Assembly (NCBI RefSeq): GCF_021134715.1
Contig: NC_060019.1
Coordinates: forward strand, 2,108,001-2,172,000
Origin: Daphnia pulex
Lineage: Eukaryota > Arthropoda > Branchiopoda > Diplostraca > Daphniidae
Reading direction: 5' to 3'
DNA length: 64,000 nt
Part shown: positions 23,445-32,373 of the stretch, piece after piece
Position numbering within the stretch: the first letter of the stretch is position 1
Layout of the letters: every line of letters begins with the position of its first letter
Notes under the pieces: model-generated
What the model saw: only the letters and a program-made list of their open reading frames with translations
Databases searched by the model: none
Told to the model about the DNA's origin: nothing
Position numbers and translations under genes: made by a program

Positions 23445-24192
23445 TGGGGTCATTCCGCCGGGTTTCGAATTTTTTCGTCGCAAAAAAAATTAGATTTGCT
23501 TCATTTTTTTATCACGTTTTCTTCATAACATGAAAAAAACATTGTACCAAAGCATTTTTTTTATCGTGAACGGGAAGCCTGCAATTAAATGTTAAAGTTT
23601 TGCGCTTTTTCGTTTTTTTCCTATGCCTTTTGTACGCGCGCACCATCCCTCCCTCTCCCTCTCTCCCTCCGCGGGGAAAGGAAGCGCGTGCATCATAGGC
23701 ATAGAGAATAAAAACGAAATTTAAAAATTCATAACTCTTGAACGGGTTGCGGAACAAGTTTCATTCTTTAACAGCGCGTTCTTCACAATTACACCTATTA
23801 CTCGTAAAAATTTGGATTCGATCCAAACGACCAGATTTGATCAGCTGATTATTTTAAAAAATATATTTGAACTGAGATTGCTGCATGAAGACAAAATGGT
23901 TTTAAAGTTCCAAATGCATCATTAGAAATAGAAATATTTTTTCTTTTTTATCGTTATTTTATATAATTTAAAAATTAACATAAATGACCAGTGCAGTAAT
24001 TTAAATGAAAAAACGCACATAAAATTTGTGAAAAGGGGCAAAACTTTAACATTTAATTGAAGGCTTCCCGTTCACGATAAAAGAAATCCTTTGGTATAAT
24101 GTTTCTTCGTGTTATGAAGAACACGCGATAAAAAAATGAAGCAAATCTAATTTTTTTGCGACGAAAAAATTCGAAACTCGGCGGAATGACCC
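23445..24192. mobile_element. Fold-back element with about 155-bp inverted arms
   Basis: The arm at about 23,450-23,605 (starting gggtcattccgccgggtttc) is repeated inverted at about 24,035-24,192 (ending ggcggaatgaccc). No target duplication is evident. A pyrimidine-rich run lies near 23,645-23,670. No coding capacity. Confidence 0.65.
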
Positions 24193-24862
24193 TTTGGTGT
24201 AATGGTTAGCGTACTCAAATTGTAAAAGTGTTGCTAAAGGTTAAAGCCATCGTCCAACCGGTAATAATGTGGATAATTCAAAGACAGCAGATAACTGTGA
24301 TAATATACCGTTAGCGATGGTGGTTTTCAATTATTTTCGTCAACATTTATTCATTCATTTTTTTACTTGTATTATTGGTGAGGGTATAAAATTTTAGTAG
24401 GGTACTACTGCAACTTGGCTCTTACATTGCAAATAACATTGCAATTACAATTTACATTTCTTATCGTGATTTAGGGCAGTTTTTAACGAAGTCGATTTCA
24501 AGCACAAAGTATTTAAAGTAGTGCGGTTCAAAATCCTCAGCTAGTCAAAAAACGAAAGTTAACGATAATTTAGTGTAGAGATTAGAGTGTTCAAATCTGC
24601 AGTCGATAGTTCAAGTCTACGTCTGGTCTGAAAATCAGCATAATAAAAAATAATTTTTCCTTCTGCTTTGTTAGTAGATTACGAAAGATGCGACGAGAAA
24701 ATTCTCCTCGGGTAGGTTGTAAACTTGTAATAATGTTTCATATTGTAAAGTTCTCATAATATTTGTCATTGAATTTTTTTTCTAAAAACTTAATGTGTTT
24801 TCATGGTGCTTTAGCATTTCTCTGTATTTTAGTTAAATGCAATAACGTTCCCGCGTACGCCC
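24193..24862. other. Non-coding stretch with tRNA-like relics
   Basis: Immediately after the fold-back arm, tttggtgtaatggttagcg (24,194-24,212) resembles a tRNA D-arm/A-box, but the following B-box is poor and no cloverleaf closes. A second relic near 24,575-24,625 (tttagtgtagagattagagt, then agttcaagtct) has the same layout. Both are better read as decayed SINE heads than as tRNA genes. Confidence 0.35.
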
Positions 24863-25031
24863 TTCCCTACTAACACAGCGATGTACCATGGATATGACTG
24901 CAGCGTACTCTCAAGGATAAGGGAGATACAAACAGCATATCCATGGAATTCTTCATGTTGATCCTTATTTCCCCTTCCCCGCACGTACCATTTATATGTC
25001 CCTTGAATATACCGGTTTGTGTATGCACAGT

Positions 25032-25805
25032 ATCCATATATAATAAAAGAACAAGCTTTTGTGGGAGGAGCCTGTGTCTGTCACGCATAATGTCACGGAT
25101 AATGTCACGAATATTTTGGGGGAGGAGCTTATTCATGTCTCAAGGGGAAGGAGCTTATTCATGTCACAACGCTGTGATTGGTCAGTCGAGTCGCTGCCCA
25201 AACATGCCCAAACATGCCAATCACCACCAGATGTCTATAGCGTCGCCATGATGACGCAATCTTTGATGTCCCAGCCACGATCTACCAGGAGAGGTACCCA
25301 AACGCCCTATCCCTTTCGTCAGCCAGAATAATCAAGGGACTTAGAAGCTTCCTCAAAATGCCGCTTGGATCGCGGGCGTGGCTTGGCCACGAGCTGTTGT
25401 GTGTTGCACAGTCTCCCTCTCCCCTCCCTCCCTCGATATATTCGTGGAATCCCACCCCAAACCGCCGGCGGCAATTGGCGGCAATGACAGCATTGAAGAG
25501 TTCTGACCAAGCTACGCCCGCGATCCAAGCGGCAAATTAGGGAAGCTTCTGATTTCCTTGATTATGCTGCTGCCATGGCGTTTGGGTACCTCTCCTGGTA
25601 GACCGTGTCCCAGCCATGACGCAGCAACCAGCATCACCACCAGATGTCTATAGCATCGCCGTGATGACGAAATCTTCAAGTAAGGTAGTCACTGGGCAGA
25701 TTTCCCACGATAAAATCTATTACGGGCAGATGATTAAGCTACAGGAAAGCGAATAGCAAAACAGTCCAACTTTACGCTAGACCAAAGTTCCCCGGATTTG
25801 AACGG
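25032..25805 (-). mobile_element. Hairpin-ended repeat, inverted copy split by an insertion
   Basis: Inverted copy of the 355-bp module: its hairpin end lies at 25,032-25,130 and its body resumes at 25,606 after a 328-bp insertion (25,278-25,605). The 5' end is cut off at about 25,805, next to a MIF4G-gene remnant. Confidence 0.6.
25278..25605. mobile_element. 328-bp TIR element with 11-bp target duplication
   Basis: Inverted arms of roughly 100 bp start at the ends (ccaggagaggtacccaaacg and its complement). The element sits inside the hairpin-ended repeat and is bordered by the 11-bp direct duplication tgtcccagcca (25,267-25,277 and 25,606-25,616). Long TIRs with a duplication of 9-11 bp point to a Mutator-like non-autonomous element. 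The open frames across it are palindrome artefacts. Confidence 0.7.
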
Positions 25806-25811
25806 GTCCCC

Positions 25812-25902
25812 CACAGTCTCGGACACGGACGAATATGAGTCCGGGCACGGATTCACAGATCGACCCGGAACCTGCTGAGAAATAGGAGATCTAACAGCCA
25901 GA
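25812..25902 (+). pseudogene. 3' remnant of a MIF4G gene (copy A')
   Basis: Matches the acidic-tail codons of the gene at 30,436-31,521 (cggacacgg, then ggaacctgctgagaaat). It is cut at its left by the hairpin-ended repeat and interrupted on its right by the element at 25,903-26,728. Matching 3' flank continues from 26,737. It marks an older, mostly deleted copy upstream of the full gene. Confidence 0.6.
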
Positions 25903-26728
25903 CGAGGGGTTGTCAACTCGATCCGAAGGTGTACGGATCTTAAATCCAAAAATCATTTTTTCAGATTTTTGGGATTTTTTCAGATTTTTTCAGATTTTTT
26001 CAGATTTTTTCAGATTTTTTCAGATTGCTATAAAGTCTTATTTTACCAGATGGAACACCCATTGATTGACGTGGCTTTACTTTACAGGTAATTGTCCAGC
26101 GCTGGACAATTTCTTTGCAAACCTCTGACAAAATTTGGAATGTAACTTTGTGCCCAGGTGAAAGTTTGAACTTGGACGGGCACCGTGAAAAGATAGATCA
26201 AAATATTTGTAGTTTTTCTTCTTTATTCATAATTTCGAGAACATCAGGATCACCAAGTACATCTCGGATGTACTCTTCAATCATGACACTTGACTCATTT
26301 ACTTTAGCCAACGCACGAATTCCACTAAAATTGAGATCGTTAAGTATTTTTTTAATACTTTCAGGTACAATGACCTTGTTTTCTTTTAACAATTCCCATG
26401 TATCGTCATCCTCTCTAGAAATACCAGAATTTATAGAAGTCATTTTTCCCATCAAAAATTCCTAGCATGGCACTGACAGAAGACAGACCAAAAGACAGAC
26501 AGAAGCCCAAAGGGGAATTATTAACACAGTAAGGGGAATTAGAATCGATAACGAAAAAAAATCGATTCTTGTAAAATTTTGTCGATTTATTAAACCAAAA
26601 TTCTTGGAATTTTGGGATTTTTGGGATTTTTTGATTTTTTGATTTTTTTTTATTTTTGGGATTTTTTAGGGATTTTTTTGAAAAAATCCGAGGGTGTACG
26701 AGGATTTTTTTGAGTTGACAACCCCTCG
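25903..26728 (-). mobile_element. 826-bp TIR element with 8-bp target duplication and an 85-codon frame
   Basis: Ends are inverted repeats (cgaggggttgtcaactc and complement) and are bordered by the exact 8-bp duplication cagccaga (25,895-25,902 and 26,729-26,736), the size typical of hAT elements. Inside, a minus-strand frame at 26,198-26,455 reads as a real protein piece (KILNDLNFSGIRALAKVNES, YIRDVLGDPDVLEI); its frame stops and protein-like residues continue in another frame toward 26,090. A cagatttttt tandem array lies at about 25,961-26,025. The protein family is not recognised; a non-autonomous element carrying a captured or residual coding fragment fits best. Confidence 0.65.
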
Positions 26729-26736
26729 CAGCCAGA

Positions 26737-27712
26737 TTAGATCTTTCATTTTAAAGGTAAATCAGAAAAAAACATCACACTCTTTTTTTTTCGTTGATTT
26801 AATTTCAATATAATATGTTTGAAGCTGTTTCGATGAATTACAAAAAATCAGTTTTAAAAAATGTTTTTCTTAATAACGTTTTTTTTACCATCCATCGCCG
26901 TTTTGATTACTTAAAAAAGTTATAAAATCTTCATATTTTCTCTTTTGAAATTAACAAACAGTATATAGCCGTACATTTGAGCTAAGCTTGGAGCTTAAGC
27001 TTAGCCGAAGCATGATGGGTATGGAGAGATTATCGAATGGTATGGCTTTGGTATGGGTAAGGGTATTATCTGATTTGTTACAGCATGACGGAAATTTTTT
27101 AGTAGAATCATTGACCTGAATCAGTTAAACAATTTGTTTAACTCGTATTGCAAGTGAGACGCGTCCTGATGTGATGTGTGTCGACTGTTCTCGATCTTTC
27201 TTCCCGGAAGCCCAGATAGTCAGATACCTCTTAACATCGATGAAGGATGTCGAGGAAAAGAAAGAAGTCGCCAATTTATAGGAACTTGTATTTATAGAAT
27301 AATTGTGGCCGAAAAAAAATTACCGTAAAATTACCGTACCTACAAGAAAAAGTAGAGAAAAAAATCCCACAAAGAAATGTCTGCTTCATAAAATTTATTA
27401 AATCCGATTAAATCAAGAAAATAAAAAATGTTTCTATCGGTATTAGGTCAATTTGTGCGATGACTTGAATGTTCTTTAGTGCCACGTAATCGAATCACGT
27501 CACTGTTCACCGGGCACGCCGTTGACACAACCATTGGGTTGCTCAATAATCCCGCGCAACTGAGCCCATTCACATCTTTTCTGTCCATTCGGCATAGTCT
27601 GACATCATCGCATACACGGACTGACCCTCTAGTATGACTTTAGATCATAACATCATCCGGCATTACACCTTCAGCAGCTGATTTCCAATTGGGATTCTAG
27701 TATGAACCTAAC
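26737..27712. repeat. Spacer shared by duplicated MIF4G units (A)
   Basis: Homologous to about 44,640-45,590. Shared blocks include gatttaatttcaat, the gccgtacattt...agctaagc stretch near 26,968, the gtagagaaaa and caaagaaatg motifs near 27,340, and attaggtcaattt near 27,445. It belongs to the unit that contains the MIF4G gene. No gene lies inside. Confidence 0.6.
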
Positions 27713-28280
27713 CATGGACTACTTAAGCTAGAGGACGGATCACTTCGTTAATTCCTATGTCGGCTACCATTTTTTTTTTTTGTTACTGAAATCAATAGAG
27801 CTTTAGAAATGAGCTATAGTTTATTAAATTATCCCTATGCGGCAAATATTTAATTTCGATGATATTCTAATTAGAAATTGACGGAGGTGCTCGTTAGTTG
27901 TCGCCGCCTAGCGGTGATTGTTGGTTTACCACTCTATGATTCTCTGGTTTTGCTTTGGTTTGGTTTGATTAGGTGCGTCTGCTATCTATGATTCTCTGGT
28001 GATTCTCTGGATTCTGTTTGTTTCAAAAAACCATAGTTTAGAATTCTTAGCGCTAGGTGGAGACAACCAACGAGCACCTCTCCCGTTCCCCTCAAAATTT
28101 AAGCGCAAATATCTTTTTTTTTAATATCTTCACAAGAAAGGAGCTTTGGAGACTTAGAATAGCTTTTTAAATCTCTATCGATTGACCCTTCTTAAAAAAA
28201 TATGATTAAAAATTCACCCGACAAGCTATAACACGGCGGGATAGGACGAGGGTCCCGTCCTCTAGCTTAAGTAGTCCATG
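27713..28280. mobile_element. 568-bp TIR element with a nested fold-back
   Basis: Ends are a perfect 26-bp inverted repeat starting catggactacttaagctaga, bordered by the 7-bp duplication acctaac (27,706-27,712 and 28,281-28,287). Unit B lacks it. A second inverted pair (gaggtgctcgttagttgtc and a diverged complement) at about 27,885-28,079 looks like an element inserted in the element. Confidence 0.7.
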
Positions 28281-28339
28281 ACCTAACCCGCGGACGGGAC
28301 TTCTGTTTTGAACCGCTAGATTCGCCGATAGATCGATCA

Positions 28340-28475
28340 ACCATCGGATAGAATTACAGTGGCGCCAGAGCGGGGGTGTGATCAACTAACGTTGCTCACT
28401 AGGGGGTTCGAACCCTGGTATTGATAGGTGCAACTGTTCCTAAGTGACGCCTTATCCAATACATCCACTGTTCCA
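28340..28475 (-). mobile_element. tRNA-Arg-derived SINE head (unit A)
   Basis: On the minus strand an A-box region reads tattggataaggcgtcact (complement of about 28,443-28,462), close to the D-arm of arthropod tRNA-Arg genes. About 30 bp on comes a B-box, ggttcgaaccc (28,405-28,415). No acceptor stem closes, so it is not a tRNA gene. Related copies are at about 45,612-45,740, 56,551-56,680 and, diverged and direct, 39,100-39,195. Confidence 0.55.
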
Positions 28476-30435
28476 CAATTGAAATAATTTAAAAAAGGTC
28501 ATGTTTTTAATTTTAGTAGATGATTGCCAAACATGTAATCTATTGAATCAGAGCTATAGACTCCGAATTCTATTGCTCTGATTGAATTTATTAAAATTTT
28601 AAAAAATTTAATTTTTCGTATACCGGCAACAGTGCCACTGCAACCTGTCATGTTTCATTTTCATTTCAAAACAAACAAATAACTTCGTCTGCAGCAACAC
28701 CTCAAATAAAAAACAAAGAATCGAACGTTTCGTTGGTTTCGTTTAGGAAGTAGTAATTTAGTATAAAGATTTCACTTTTTACCAGAAAGATAGTAGTTGA
28801 AAAAAGTTGAGTAACAATGGAGTTAATCTTATCAAAGAATTAAAAACTTGTATCAAACTAAAGATAAAAAAATATTGTTTTATGCCTGCAACAAGCCACA
28901 ACAGCCCATTCTTCTCCAGTCGGGGAAGAAGTAACATTCATCCCCAAGTGTCCAACAGGGAATAACAATGCCATGGCAATTGTCTTAAAAAAAATTTGGA
29001 TAAATGTTAGTTACTTAAGCCATGTAAGGAAGTGTGAGTGATACTTGTGCTTGGCCTTGAATCGATGTAGTGCATTTCAACAGTTTCAGAATTATTTCTT
29101 TACCTTTTTATTTTATCATTTCTCGTTTTGACATTGGGGAGGCCCAACAGACAGGAATAGTGTAAAAAATAAGTAAAATAAGTAACAAGAATGGCCGGCT
29201 TGAGAGAAAGAACATTCATTTGTGTGTGAAGGCAATTACATTGTACTGCAACCGAAACTGTAAGAGTAGAATTTATAGAATGCAATTTGGGATCCCTACC
29301 TCCATCGTCAAGTTCAGGCGAGTTCAGGCATGTTCAAGGCCAGTTTTATTTTGTCACGGTGTTTGCTATGGATGAAACCGTGCAAAGAGCTTACCTTCAT
29401 ATTCAGTTCACGTTCGTCCCGTCCAATCGTCAGTAAATATGCGTAAATATGGAAATTTCAACCTAGCATAAGAATTAATTTCATTGACCCATAAAATTCT
29501 TATTACCACGTTTAATTATGTGTCATTTCTACTGTTCCGACATTTCTAATTTTTTTTCATTTATTTCCTTGTCCAAAACAGATTAACCCTTAACGTCTCC
29601 CTGCGTCTCCTTTGCGGCCTGATCAAAGAAGAGAAAGCTGATGGCGAAACAGACGTATGTATGCTATCATTTCGTGCCCTACAATCATAAGTTTTTGTTG
29701 CACACAACTGCAAACTGGATAACGACTTTATGCACAATCTCCGGTAGTGAATTCAAGAAATTCCTGATTGTCAGTAGTCTCTGCTGTTTGACCAGTGACG
29801 CGCGCATCATTTAGACTAAAAAAATGTGATAGCCTATAATTTTTCGATAATGACGATGGCAATAGATTCATTTAATGGAGAAAGAAAAGGTTGCTGGGCT
29901 CGACTTGACAATAGTTGAGCATTTTCAACGGACAACTTTTCGTTTAAGAGTCAATTTTTTTTTTAACGTGACCGAACATGAATTCAGGATTAAATCTTTT
30001 TGTTCGGCACATTATGTTCTATTGAGATAAGAAGCTAAGTTATTAGATATGTTGGTTATGTAAGTTAGTTATGTAAGCTTTGACATTTTTCAGTCGTCAG
30101 ACCAATATTGAAATTACGCAATAGTTATAGATGGCGCCAGAATCTAAGAAAAGTGTCATGTAATCATTGACACTGACTTCCACATTTAAATTAAATTTGA
30201 CTTATTTAATATTAAACTATTTAAACTATTTTTTTATTGAGTAATATTCGGAAAAATATTTTACATTTGATTAACATGATTACTAATTTGAAATCATTTA
30301 AATTTTACTTGTAGAACCGTTTAAACTGGGAAAAATGGGGATGCCACTGCTGCTAGTCTGACCAAAGGTTACTTATAGGGGACCGAAGATTTCTAAAGTA
30401 AATCGAATTTCACAGATCAAAACTTGAATTCAACC
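28476..30435 (+). promoter_or_regulatory. Conserved 5' flank of the MIF4G gene (unit A)
   Basis: Nearly colinear with 45,740-47,718 of unit B, and in part with 58,737-59,019 of unit C. It includes the cagtcgtcagaccaatatt block (30,095) and the segment of about 120 bp before the ATG that contains ttacttataggggaccgaag, a possible core promoter. A 10-bp minisatellite, gagttcaggc, occurs about twice here (29,311-29,335) and four times in unit B. No conserved reading frame exists in this flank. Confidence 0.5.
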
Positions 30436-31521
30436 ATGTCTTCCACCAACATGATTATTTCTCTCGTCTCTGTCTCTACTGTTGTCATCTTCGCGGGTCT
30501 CTTCGCCAGTTGGTGCGTTCGCACAATACGCACATTGATAAAATCTCCATCCAAATCGGAGCTGAAACTGCAAGGATTACCAGTACAACCGACCCGCAAA
30601 GATGGCCAACCCGAGTCGATGAGATTCCAACGTCGAATCCAATCCACAATGGCGGCGTTCATAGAAAACGGAATGGACGATGAATTGGCACCTCTTGTCG
30701 TCTCTCGTTTGGAATGGTGCAACCAAATCAACCGCTACCTGGACATGTTGAAGAATACGCCAGAGTCAATCGAGAGTGTGGCGAATGGCATCGAGGTCCT
30801 GATGAATTACCACCAACTTCATCGATCGGAAGCGGAACAAGACCTCGTCGATGCCATTTTCAGCAGAGCTTTGAAAAACGGAAGCATTTCTCACCTTTAC
30901 GCCAAACTGTTGAAGCGACTAAGGAGCGGCGACCAGAAAGGCTGGACACAAAACATCGTCCGTCTCTTGTTCCAATTCGCCGTCGAGGAATTCAACCGGC
31001 CGCTTGACAGTGACGACGAAAATAGCAAGTCGAGAGTCGAAAAATTCAACAACGTCAAACTGATGGCCGCCATTTTCAAGAGAGAAATGCCCGGAGTGCC
31101 GGACGGTTGGATCACAGACTGTGCCGAGACTTTAATCTACCGTCTCGAGACCGGAGTCACTGAAGAATCGGTTAAGCAACTCTGCCTCTTCCTGACGACG
31201 CTGCTCATCGCTGAACCCGGAGAAAATTGTGATTCGATTACCCCGACCCGACAGAGACAATTGCTGACCTGCTTCGAGGCTCTGGAACGAGCGGCAACTC
31301 CACCCAAAGTCCCTCAACAACCGGACGTGAAAATACAGAAATCGGATGCAACGACACAGACGTTGAAACCTGAGAGCGACGAGAGCGACACGGACACTTC
31401 TACGGACGAGTCGGACACGGAAGAATATGAGGCGGGCCCGGATTCAGAGACTAATGGCCTTCTGGAACCTGCTGAAATCCGCACGAACTCGGCTTCTGCC
31501 TCTGACAACCGGATGAATTAG
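30436..31521 (+). CDS. Membrane-anchored MIF4G-domain protein (copy A)
   Basis: Intronless, 361 residues, start ATG at 30,436. Residues about 6-27 (IISLVSVSTVVIFAGLFASW) form a signal anchor or single transmembrane helix, followed by basic residues (VRTIRTLIKSPSK). Residues about 80-275 follow the MIF4G/HEAT pattern of eIF4G: DLVDAIFSRALKNGSISHLY matches the eIF4G helix with IFEKA, NIVRLLFQFAVEEFNRP the LLLNRCQKEFE helix, FNNVKLMAAIFKREM the GNIKFIGELFK helix, and EESVKQLCLFLTTL the EESLECLCRLLTTI helix. The rest is an acidic Ser/Asp/Glu tail. MIF4G domains bind eIF4A and RNA; a membrane-tethered, eIF4E-site-lacking version suggests local or inhibitory control of translation, which is inference. 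Confidence 0.8.
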   Translation: MSSTNMIISLVSVSTVVIFAGLFASWCVRTIRTLIKSPSKSELKLQGLPVQPTRKDGQPESMRFQRRIQSTMAAFIENGMDDELAPLVVSRLEWCNQINRYLDMLKNTPESIESVANGIEVLMNYHQLHRSEAEQDLVDAIFSRALKNGSISHLYAKLLKRLRSGDQKGWTQNIVRLLFQFAVEEFNRPLDSDDENSKSRVEKFNNVKLMAAIFKREMPGVPDGWITDCAETLIYRLETGVTEESVKQLCLFLTTLLIAEPGENCDSITPTRQRQLLTCFEALERAATPPKVPQQPDVKIQKSDATTQTLKPESDESDTDTSTDESDTEEYEAGPDSETNGLLEPAEIRTNSASASDNRMN

Positions 31522-31803
31522 AAGAAACCGGATAGTGCGTAAACTTAAACTGAAAGCAAAGTTCTGATCGTACAATTAATTTCTTTTTGTCTTCAATGTA
31601 ATACGTTCGAATTGAAGCTATCGATGAATTACAAAAAGTCTTTTAAAAATTTGTTTTTTCTTCTTTTTTTTTAACATTTCACCCTAAATACTGAAGGTGC
31701 AATACTTAATTATTTGTCAGTAACAACACATTTTTACAGTAACAACCCATGTATTTTTCCTTCACGAAACAACAAACATTTGTTGACATTTAGCTAGACC
31801 AAA
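31522..31803 (+). other. 3' flank of MIF4G copy A
   Basis: Homologous to 48,784-49,048 downstream of copy B. The homology ends at gctagacc (about 31,801), exactly where unit B carries the stop end of a PAN-like gene, so unit A stops a few codons into that neighbour. Confidence 0.6.
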
Positions 31804-31999
31804 CAAACAAACAAAAAAACAACTTGTCGAGAAATTATTCTACACGATTAATTAGTAATAGCGTGCAATTGTGAACTAAATCTTTCAGTTGCTGTGGGTA
31901 CGCGATTCAAGAGAGCAGCTACGTTTGTTTTATACGCAAACTAAATGTTAAATCTAATCAACTCAACTCAACATGCATTTAATGTAAAAAAAAAATGGT

Positions 32000-32373
32000 T
32001 TAAATACCGTGTTGACAACGGTCCCCGCTGTATCCAGGCTGACAAGTACATTTACGATTGTTGGAATTGCAGGAGCCTCCATTTAGACAAACCGTATCGC
32101 ATTGAGATTCGCAAACCGGAGGCTGACCTGTCCATTGGCCGTCTGCCTGGCAAACTAATATGGCACTACTTCCCTTTAGATGGCGACCTGCATAATTAAC
32201 GCCAATCGCATATGTATTACCCAAATATATGTTTTTAAGGGCAAATTTACCATGTTTGCAGCTAACAAGAAGTCGATCCCCGAAGTGGTACTGTCCACTT
32301 CCAGCATCAGCCTCTCCACTGATGACGACCACAGAAGCTGTTCCTTTAGCAACTGGATGACTGCAGTGCACTC
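32000..32373 (-). pseudogene. Last exon of the polydom-like gene
   Basis: Starts after the acceptor cattTAG at 32,374. It encodes one CCP (VHCSHPVAKG to WTGQPPVC) followed directly by an EGF with six cysteines (CDTVCLNGGSC, CTCQPGYSGDRC) and the stop. This exon is intact and would be the C-terminus of the secreted protein. Confidence 0.65.

Noticed and set aside
24194-24265. Possible tRNA gene
   Set aside because: The A-box is good, but there is no proper B-box, anticodon arm or closing acceptor stem.
28340-28380. cagtggcgccagagcggg as a retrotransposon primer-binding site
   Set aside because: It resembles a tRNA-primed start after an LTR, but the minus strand shows A- and B-boxes of a tRNA-derived SINE and no LTR, gag or pol flanks it. 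The SINE reading explains all copies.
30417-30731. 104-codon minus-strand frame opposite each MIF4G gene
   Set aside because: Antisense shadow of the conserved coding strand, repeated wherever that gene is.
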